Part shown: one piece after another, positions 1 through 5,278 of the stretch | How positions within the stretch are numbered: position 1 is the first letter of the stretch | Layout of the letters: every line of letters starts with the position of its first letter | Source: Clostridiales bacterium UBA7273 | Lineage (GTDB): Bacteria > Bacillota > Clostridia > Oscillospirales > Oscillospiraceae | Assembly: GCA_002472405.1 (NCBI GenBank) | Contig: DKRV01000016.1 | Coordinates: forward strand, 1-7,684 | Length of the DNA: 7,684 nucleotides | Reading direction: 5' to 3' | The notes under the pieces: generated by a model | What the model was told of the DNA's origin: nothing | The model's database searches: none | Seen by the model: only the letters and a program-made list of their open reading frames with translations | Position numbers and translations under genes: made by a program

Positions 1-39
1 TTTTTGAGGTGCAGGCGGGCTGGTGCCCGTCAAGGCGAA

Positions 40-87
40 AAGGGCAAAAAGCGCCGAAAAGGCACGCTGTCAGGCGTGTTTGCCCTT
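40..87 (-). terminator. Possible weak hairpin terminator after the PurN-like gene
   Basis: On the minus strand, about 20 bases after the stop of the PurN-like gene, a 9-base arm (positions 79-87) pairs perfectly with 40-48, enclosing a smaller 5-bp hairpin (63-67 with 74-78, loop 68-73). In the minus direction the outer stem ends in a run of only four T (38-41). The unpaired bases between 49 and 62 and the short T run make this a poor intrinsic terminator, so it may equally be a processing or mRNA-stability structure. The rest of 1-106 shows another short GC hairpin near 18-30 (arms cgggc/gcccg) and no gene I can support. Confidence 0.3.
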
Positions 88-106
88 GTTAACCGATGGT
101 AACTAT

Positions 107-718
107 TCATTTTATTATGACTCTGTCGCCGTGGATCTCAAGCCGACCCTGGCAATACAGACTTATGGTCTGGGGCAGGAGCTTCCACTCCGCATCCTCG
201 AGGATGCGGCGCGACAGGCTCTCGGGCGTGTCGTTCGGGAGAATGTCAACGGCCTGCTGGGCGATTATCGCGCCGATGTTGCCGTCGATATCCGCGAAAA
301 ACGCGGTCGCGCCGGTCACGCGGCAGCCGCGTTCGAGCGCAGCGCGCTCGGGGGCATCGTCGCAGTTGACGAACGCCGGGATCAGCGAGGGATACACGCC
401 GATGATGCGCTTGCGAAACTGCGTTGATATAACGCCGAGCGGCATGTTATACCCGGCGAGGATAACAAGATCAATGTCCATATCGCGCAGCTTGTTTGAC
501 ACGGCCATGCTGTAGCTGAGCTTGGTGGGGAAAAGCGATGGCTCGACCACGAAGGCCTCAACGCCGGAGTTGCGCGCACGGCGCAGCGCATAAGCGTCCG
601 ACTCCGTGCATATTACCGCGGTGAGCTCAAAATTCGGGATCTCACCGAAGTACATAGAATCAAGAACCGTCTGTAGCAGTGCTCCGTCGCCGGAGACGAG
701 TGCCGCCGCCCTTATCAT
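107..718 (-). CDS. PurN-like formyltransferase-fold protein with degenerate active site
   Basis: This 203-residue protein aligns over its whole length with phosphoribosylglycinamide formyltransferase (PurN, about 200-215 residues), the purine-synthesis enzyme that moves a formyl group from 10-formyl-tetrahydrofolate to GAR. The N-terminal Rossmann segment (LVSGDGALLQ, residues 7-16), the folate-side segment VILAGY (85-90), the SLIP motif (111-114) and the aspartate at D145 (E. coli D144) are recognisable. The catalytic Asn and His of the NIHPSLLP motif (E. coli N106, H108) are G107 and Y109 here, and the phosphate-binding Ser-Asn after GxG is Ala-Leu. Formyl transfer to GAR therefore looks unlikely; a binding or regulatory role, or another reaction, is inferred. 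The ATG has a purine-rich AGGGGGAA ribosome site and lies 12 bp after the upstream fusion gene, so the two are probably co-transcribed. No signal peptide or membrane segment is visible. Confidence 0.85.
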   Translation of the reverse strand: MIRAAALVSGDGALLQTVLDSMYFGEIPNFELTAVICTESDAYALRRARNSGVEAFVVEPSLFPTKLSYSMAVSNKLRDMDIDLVILAGYNMPLGVISTQFRKRIIGVYPSLIPAFVNCDDAPERAALERGCRVTGATAFFADIDGNIGAIIAQQAVDILPNDTPESLSRRILEDAEWKLLPQTISLYCQGRLEIHGDRVIIK

Positions 719-730
719 ATAATTTCCCCC

Positions 731-2938
731 TTATTCGCCAAGAAGGCACTTTGCCGTTTCAATGTTCATCTTTTCAACGTTTTTGATATATTCAAATCGC
801 CGGCTTATCATGTCCGCACCTGTTTCGGCCAGCGCCGCGTCAATTTCATCAATAAGCCCCTGCGCCGTGACCTCGTCAAAATCCACGCAGGAAATGCCCA
901 GATACTGCGCACAGCCTGATACCTTCGGATCATAGCTCAGGCCGACCGACGGCACCTCGCCGCAGGCCGCAAACAGCAGACTGTGCAGCCGCATCGCAAC
1001 GCACATTTTCATCTGCCGCATGATCGCAATCTCAAGCTCCGCGTCCTCTGTTTTTGGCATTATCTTAAACGGAACGCCAAGGCCGTCTGCTATCTGCTCG
1101 GACACGGGAAGATCCAGATCGTAGTTCATGGGCATGAACAGCGGCGTAAGCCCGTGCTTATCATAGCAGACCCGGAGCGCCTTGCATATCTCGCCGCACT
1201 TTTCGTCAAAGCCCGGCCACGAGCGCAGGCCGAGGCAGATATAGCGTCCGTCGGGGTCGATGCCGTGGCTTCGCATAAATGCCGCGGCGTCGGCGTCGCT
1301 TCTGCAATGCATGTTCAGCACCGGATCGCCGGTGACGAGCACCTCCTGCACGGTAACGCCGATCTCGCGCGTAAGTTCAAGGCTCAGCGGATCGCGCAGG
1401 GTTATCGCGTCAACGCAGCGGTTTATCGTTTTTGCCGCGCGACGGCGGTCGTAATCATAGTTGAGCGGTCCCATGCCGCAGCCGTACATCTGCACCTTGC
1501 AGCCGCATTTTTTCGCGAGCGATATCGTGTGCAGGTAAAACCACAGGCTGCGCCGGCTCGTGACATCCTGAATAAGGCTGCCGCCGCCGCTTATAAACAG
1601 CTTTGAGCGCCGTAGCTCTCGGCGCAGTCGGATAAACTGGCCTCGCCTTATGGCGCTGAGCGCATGCACCGACTTCGTGTGCTTCGGGTTTTTGGAAACG
1701 ACCGTTATGCGCATGTCGGGATCTATCGTCCTCAGCTGGGCGGCGATGGCCGTAAGCAGAGCCTCGTCGCCTGCGTTTCCGTGGCCGTATGCGCCGCAGA
1801 TCACCGCGCCGCTGCGCGGCTGAGAGTAGCGCTCAAGAACGGTTTTATATATCTTTAACTGCCTGCGGCAGGTGCTTTCCGTTGAAAATTCGCGCTTTGC
1901 CTTTTCGTACACCGCCTGTCCGAGCCTTTTGCGAAGCTCCTCGTCGTTTGCAAGGGCGAGGATGCAGCGCGCCATGGTCTCGTGATCGCGCGGTGAAAAC
2001 AGCATGCCGGTCTCGCCGTTTGTTATGAGCCTCGGCAGACCTCCGACACGGGATGCAACGGTCGGCTTACCGGCGCGCGCAGCCTCCGTCACGGCGTAGG
2101 GGAAGGTTTCCGACAGGGAGCTTATCGCATTTATGTCAATGCTGGCATAGTATCCGTCCATGCCGTCGCTTATCCAGCCTGCGAAAAACACCTTGTCGCG
2201 CACGCCGAGCTGCTCGCACAGACCCTCGAGCATTTCACGCTCCATGCCGTCGCCGGCTATGAGCAGGCGCAGCCGCTCGTTTTTCTCCGTCGCTCCGGCA
2301 AAGCCGCGCACGGTGGTGGCGACGTCCTTCACGGCGTCAAAGCGCGCCGCGATGCCGAGAACTATGCTGTCGTCGGGAAAATCGCAGCCGATCTTGCCAA
2401 ACCACTCTCGCCGCGTGATGCTCGGCGCCGGATGCGAAAAGTCAACGCCGTTATATATCGTCAGCAGATCGTTCGGGTCAAAGCCGCGGTCGATGAGCGT
2501 CTGACGCATACTGTCGGAAACGCAGACGCGGTAGTCCATGTGGTGCAGCGCAAGCTTGTTTAGCCTGCCGTAGGTCATGGCGGCCAGCGGCCGGCCGAGA
2601 TAATCGAGCTTGTAGTCGCTGTGGACGGTGCTGATAAAGGGAATGTCAAAATGCTTTTTCAGCAGCGCGCCTGTAAGGTTTGCGCGGCTGCCGTGGCAAT
2701 GGATGATGTCGTAATTTCCGCTTTCTATAGCCTCACGCGTTTTTTTCAGCCCCACGCCGAAGCTGCCGGGAAAGACCCGTGTCGGTATGCCCATTTCGCG
2801 CGCTTCTTTTGAAAAATCGGCCTCCATATAGCAGACGAGGTCTGCGTCGATGTTATCGTTAAGGTCGCGCAGCAGCGACAGAACATGCGTTTTTGCGCCG
2901 CCCGAATCGCCGCCGGAGATAAGATGCAAAACTCTCAC
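731..2938 (-). CDS. csaB: Glycosyltransferase family 4 / CsaB polysaccharide pyruvyl transferase fusion
   Basis: A 735-residue two-domain cytoplasmic enzyme. Residues 1 to about 370 form a GT4 (GT-B fold) retaining glycosyltransferase: the glycine-rich start HLISGGDSGGAKTH, the donor-side LLIAGDGMERE (about 225-235), and the EX7E motif in ETFPYAVTE (277-285) followed by GKPTVASRVGGLP. Residues from about 376 are a CsaB-type pyruvyl transferase: GAYGHGNAGDEALL (383-396), FISGGGSLIQD (448-458) and MRLHSLLFA (649-657). CsaB uses phosphoenolpyruvate to put a ketal pyruvate on a secondary cell-wall polysaccharide, which SLH-domain proteins bind. The single chain suggests that one sugar is added and the product pyruvylated in succession, which is inference. 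Start choice: an in-frame GTG at 2950 would add four residues but has no good ribosome site. The GTG at 2938 follows a G-rich stretch by 5 bases and gives the usual GT4 beginning (M)RVLHLISGG. First gene of the minus-strand operon. Confidence 0.9.
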   Translation of the reverse strand: MRVLHLISGGDSGGAKTHVLSLLRDLNDNIDADLVCYMEADFSKEAREMGIPTRVFPGSFGVGLKKTREAIESGNYDIIHCHGSRANLTGALLKKHFDIPFISTVHSDYKLDYLGRPLAAMTYGRLNKLALHHMDYRVCVSDSMRQTLIDRGFDPNDLLTIYNGVDFSHPAPSITRREWFGKIGCDFPDDSIVLGIAARFDAVKDVATTVRGFAGATEKNERLRLLIAGDGMEREMLEGLCEQLGVRDKVFFAGWISDGMDGYYASIDINAISSLSETFPYAVTEAARAGKPTVASRVGGLPRLITNGETGMLFSPRDHETMARCILALANDEELRKRLGQAVYEKAKREFSTESTCRRQLKIYKTVLERYSQPRSGAVICGAYGHGNAGDEALLTAIAAQLRTIDPDMRITVVSKNPKHTKSVHALSAIRRGQFIRLRRELRRSKLFISGGGSLIQDVTSRRSLWFYLHTISLAKKCGCKVQMYGCGMGPLNYDYDRRRAAKTINRCVDAITLRDPLSLELTREIGVTVQEVLVTGDPVLNMHCRSDADAAAFMRSHGIDPDGRYICLGLRSWPGFDEKCGEICKALRVCYDKHGLTPLFMPMNYDLDLPVSEQIADGLGVPFKIMPKTEDAELEIAIMRQMKMCVAMRLHSLLFAACGEVPSVGLSYDPKVSGCAQYLGISCVDFDEVTAQGLIDEIDAALAETGADMISRRFEYIKNVEKMNIETAKCLLGE

Positions 2939-2950
2939 GTTAACCCCCAC

Positions 2951-2979
2951 TTGTTTCTCAGTGAAAGATAATATATAAT
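2951..2979 (+). promoter_or_regulatory. Sigma-A type promoter for the plus-strand operon
   Basis: A -35 box TTGTTT (2951-2956), a 17-bp spacer and a perfect TATAAT -10 box (2974-2979) predict a transcript starting near 2986, with a leader of about 41 bases before the ATG at 3027. The -10 lies in the left arm of the inverted repeat at 2969-3003. Consensus match and ideal spacing are seen directly; activity is inferred. Confidence 0.7.
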
Positions 2980-3003
2980 ATCATGGTAACTTATTATATA
3001 TTA
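2969..3003. repeat. Perfect 12-bp AT-rich inverted repeat between divergent genes
   Basis: The arm taatatataata (2969-2980) is repeated exactly in reverse complement at 2992-3003, around an 11-bp spacer with its centre at 2986. Each arm holds a TATAAT -10 box, one per strand. It could be a by-product of two mirrored promoters or an operator for a dimeric regulator. A transcript hairpin is less likely, because predicted start sites fall at the centre. Confidence 0.75.
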
Positions 3004-3021
3004 ATAACTAATTGAGGTCAA
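2993..3021 (-). promoter_or_regulatory. Sigma-A type promoter for the minus-strand operon
   Basis: On the minus strand a -35 box TTGACC (3021 down to 3016), a 17-bp spacer and a perfect TATAAT -10 box (2998 down to 2993) predict a start near 2986 and a leader of about 48 bases before the GTG at 2938. The -35 box overlaps the ribosome-binding region (3014-3017) of the plus-strand gene. It faces the plus-strand promoter, so RNA polymerase probably cannot occupy both at once. Confidence 0.7.
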
Positions 3022-3026
3022 GGCAA

Positions 3027-4175
3027 ATGACAACTATCTACATGATCCGCCACGCCGAGGCAGAGGGAAACCTCTACCGCATCGTGCAGGGTCAGCATAA
3101 CAGCTTTATAACTCCGCGCGGTCACAGGCAGATAGCCTGCCTCGCGGAGAGATTCAAGGACGTGCAGCTTGACGCGCTGTATTCAAGCGATCTGCGCCGC
3201 ACGGTGACGACGGCAGGCGCGATAACGAAGTATCACGCATTGGAAATGCAGCTCACCGAGCGCCTGAGAGAGATAAACCTCGGCGTGTGCGAGGGCATGA
3301 GCTTCGGCGATATGTATAAATTCGACCCCGTGCAGATGGACAATTTCAACAACGATCCTGCGCAGTGGCGCGCCCCGGGGGCGGAGACCTTTGCCCAGTG
3401 CACCGAGCGCATAGTTTCGGTCGTTACCGAGATAGCGGTGAAAAACGACGGAAAAACCGTCGCCGTCGTCAGCCACGGCATGGCCATCCGCTCGCTGCTT
3501 GCGCACATTCTCGGCGTTGCAAGCCGCGATATTCCCTCGCTTCCTCACGGCGACAACACCGCCGTCAGCAAGCTCATATTCGATAACGGAGCGTTTTCCG
3601 TTGAGTATTACAACGATAACTCCCACCTGCCGCCGGAGCTTTCGACCTTCGCCCGGCAGAGCTGGTGGAAGAAGGAGACCCGCGGCGCAGACCCCAACAA
3701 TCTGTATTACGAGCCGCTCGACCCGAACCGCGAGGGAGAAACGTACAAGGAGTTCTACGCAGCCTCTTGGAAAGCCGCGCACGGCGACCTCAAGGGCTTT
3801 TATCCCGAAACCTACCTTGCTTCGGCGCGCAGGCATTTTGCCGCGGATAACAAGGCGATACTCAAGGCATACCGCTCCGACGGCGAGCTTGCCGGCATCG
3901 TCGAAACCGACACCGAGCGCTCGGAGGGCGCAGGCGTGGGCTGGATAAGCCTTGTGTACATAAAAGAGCATCTGCGCGGCAGAGGCCTCGGCACGCAGCT
4001 TGTCGGCCGCGCGATAACAAACTACGAAATGCTCGGCAGGCAGAAGGTGCGGCTGCACGTTTCGTCTGAAAACGCCTCGGCGATAAAATTTTACGAGGAT
4101 CTCGGCTTTGAGATACTCGGCAGCGAGCCCGGTGCCGGCGCTCCGCTTTACCTCATGGAAAAGAGATTTGAATAA
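3027..4175 (+). CDS. Histidine phosphatase - GNAT acetyltransferase fusion
   Basis: A 382-residue cytoplasmic protein made of two enzymes. Residues 1 to about 200 are a histidine phosphatase (phosphoglycerate mutase-like) domain: the RHAE motif carries the phospho-accepting His9 next to Arg8, SSDLRRT (53-59) gives a further phosphate-binding Arg, Glu82 in LREINLGVCEG is the likely acid, and His150 in VVSHG is the second catalytic His. Residues about 225-382 are a GNAT N-acetyltransferase domain with the acetyl-CoA motif RGRGLG (317-322) and the C-terminal NASAIKFYEDLGF (349-361). Between them lies a Trp/Tyr-rich linker (about 205-250). Substrates cannot be named; the phosphatase half resembles broad-specificity CobC/GpmB-like enzymes. 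The ATG at 3027 was chosen over an in-frame TTG at 3012 because GAGG (3014-3017) sits 9 bases before the ATG. First gene of the plus-strand operon; the next gene begins 2 bp after its stop. Confidence 0.92.
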   Translation: MTTIYMIRHAEAEGNLYRIVQGQHNSFITPRGHRQIACLAERFKDVQLDALYSSDLRRTVTTAGAITKYHALEMQLTERLREINLGVCEGMSFGDMYKFDPVQMDNFNNDPAQWRAPGAETFAQCTERIVSVVTEIAVKNDGKTVAVVSHGMAIRSLLAHILGVASRDIPSLPHGDNTAVSKLIFDNGAFSVEYYNDNSHLPPELSTFARQSWWKKETRGADPNNLYYEPLDPNREGETYKEFYAASWKAAHGDLKGFYPETYLASARRHFAADNKAILKAYRSDGELAGIVETDTERSEGAGVGWISLVYIKEHLRGRGLGTQLVGRAITNYEMLGRQKVRLHVSSENASAIKFYEDLGFEILGSEPGAGAPLYLMEKRFE

Positions 4176-4177
4176 CA

Positions 4178-5278
4178 ATGTCAATGTGGAACATTAACGC
4201 GCGTGTGCAGAAGCTTGACACGCGTGATCGGCGGATCATCGCCGTTTCGGATATACACGCAAACATGCCCTATTTTAAAGGGCTTCTCGAAAAGGTCGGC
4301 TTTTCCGAGTCCGATGAGCTTATCATCGACGGCGACTTTCTCGAAAAAGGCGAAAGGAGCCTTGAAACGCTGCGCTTTATAATGAAGCTTGCCGAGCGCG
4401 GCAACTGCCACGCGGTGTGCGGCAACTGCGACACATGGGCCGATGTGATCGACGCCGAGTGGCAATACTGGAGCTCGCGCATCGTAAAATACATGCTGTT
4501 TAAAAAGAGCGGCCTTATGTGGGATATGCTCACGGAAATGGGCGTTGAGATACGCGAGGATATGGACTTTGAGCGCCTTATCCCCGAGCTTGCGGAAAGA
4601 TTTAAGCCCGAGTGGGACTTCCTGCATGCCATGCCGCACGTCATCGAAACGCCGCACTATATTTTTGCTCACGGCGGCATAAAGCCCGATATTCCCATCG
4701 AGCGGCAGCGCGGCGGCGACTGCATGAAGTTTGACGCATTTATGAATTACGGCTACACTTTCGATAAGTGGGTCATCGTCGGACACTGGCCGGTGATGCT
4801 GTATCTTGCCGACCATGTCTGCGCAAACCCGATAATCGACCGCGAGCACCGCGTCATCTCCATCGACGGCGGCTGCTCGCTCAAGGATGACGGGCAGCTG
4901 AACGCACTTATCATCCCCTATGAGGGCAGCGAGAATTTTTCCTTTGAAGCGTATGACCCCTTCCCCGTGCGCCGGGTGAAAAGCGCGCAGCGCGGCGGCG
5001 GAAAGAGCTATTACATCCGCTGGGGCGACAACGACGTGCAGGTGCTGCGCCGCGGCGAGGAATTTTCCCTCGTGCGCCATGTCCGCACGGGCTACGAGAT
5101 GGAGATACTCACGAAATATCTTTACTCCGACGAGGAGTTTTGCAAGTGCAACGACTCGACCGACCTCGTGCTTTCGCTTGAAGCCGGCGACGAGGTGAGC
5201 GTTATCGAAGAAACCTCGCGCGGCTATCTTGTCAAGCACAAGGGAACGTCGGGCTGGTATTGGGGAGAGCTAATATGA
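4178..5278 (+). CDS. Metallophosphoesterase with C-terminal SH3-like domain
   Basis: This 366-residue protein has the full calcineurin-like two-metal site: SDIH (D25, H27), GDFLEKG (D53), GNCD (N83, D85), AHGG (H165) and VGHWP (H203), then IDGGC (229-233). The order and the FAHGG and GHWP motifs resemble the PPP/ApaH branch (protein phosphatases and diadenosine tetraphosphatases). GNCD in place of GNH[DE] is typical of YfcE-like phosphodiesterases, so the substrate class is uncertain. Residues about 260-310 form a beta-rich linker and about 315-366 look like a small SH3-like barrel ending in GTSGWYWGELI, possibly a ligand- or partner-binding module. No signal peptide is seen, so it is probably cytoplasmic. 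The ATG is 2 bp after the preceding stop with only a weak AAGAGA ribosome site, suggesting translational coupling. A second ATG at 4184 is possible but further from that site. Its last bases overlap the next start (ATGA). Confidence 0.9.
   Translation: MSMWNINARVQKLDTRDRRIIAVSDIHANMPYFKGLLEKVGFSESDELIIDGDFLEKGERSLETLRFIMKLAERGNCHAVCGNCDTWADVIDAEWQYWSSRIVKYMLFKKSGLMWDMLTEMGVEIREDMDFERLIPELAERFKPEWDFLHAMPHVIETPHYIFAHGGIKPDIPIERQRGGDCMKFDAFMNYGYTFDKWVIVGHWPVMLYLADHVCANPIIDREHRVISIDGGCSLKDDGQLNALIIPYEGSENFSFEAYDPFPVRRVKSAQRGGGKSYYIRWGDNDVQVLRRGEEFSLVRHVRTGYEMEILTKYLYSDEEFCKCNDSTDLVLSLEAGDEVSVIEETSRGYLVKHKGTSGWYWGELI

Noticed and set aside
23..427. Plus-strand open frame at the left edge
   Set aside because: It mostly mirrors the PurN-like gene on the other strand and its translation resembles no family.
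983..1606. Plus-strand open frame opposite the CsaB half of the fusion
   Set aside because: His- and Ala-rich translation without any known domain, opposite well-conserved CsaB motifs.
3183..4184. Long minus-strand open frame (333 codons) opposite the phosphatase-GNAT gene
   Set aside because: Both halves of the plus-strand gene carry recognisable catalytic motifs, while this antisense translation matches no family and is rich in Ala, Val, Arg and His, typical of a GC-rich shadow frame.
4424..4435. GNCD in the metallophosphoesterase read as loss of the catalytic His of GNH[DE]
   Set aside because: GNCD is the normal form in YfcE-like metallophosphoesterases, and both metal-contact residues (Asn, Asp) are kept, so this is not evidence of inactivation.
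4181..5239. Long minus-strand open frame (352 codons) opposite the metallophosphoesterase gene
   Set aside because: It mirrors a gene with a complete metal-binding motif set, has no recognisable domain and would run against a tight operon.
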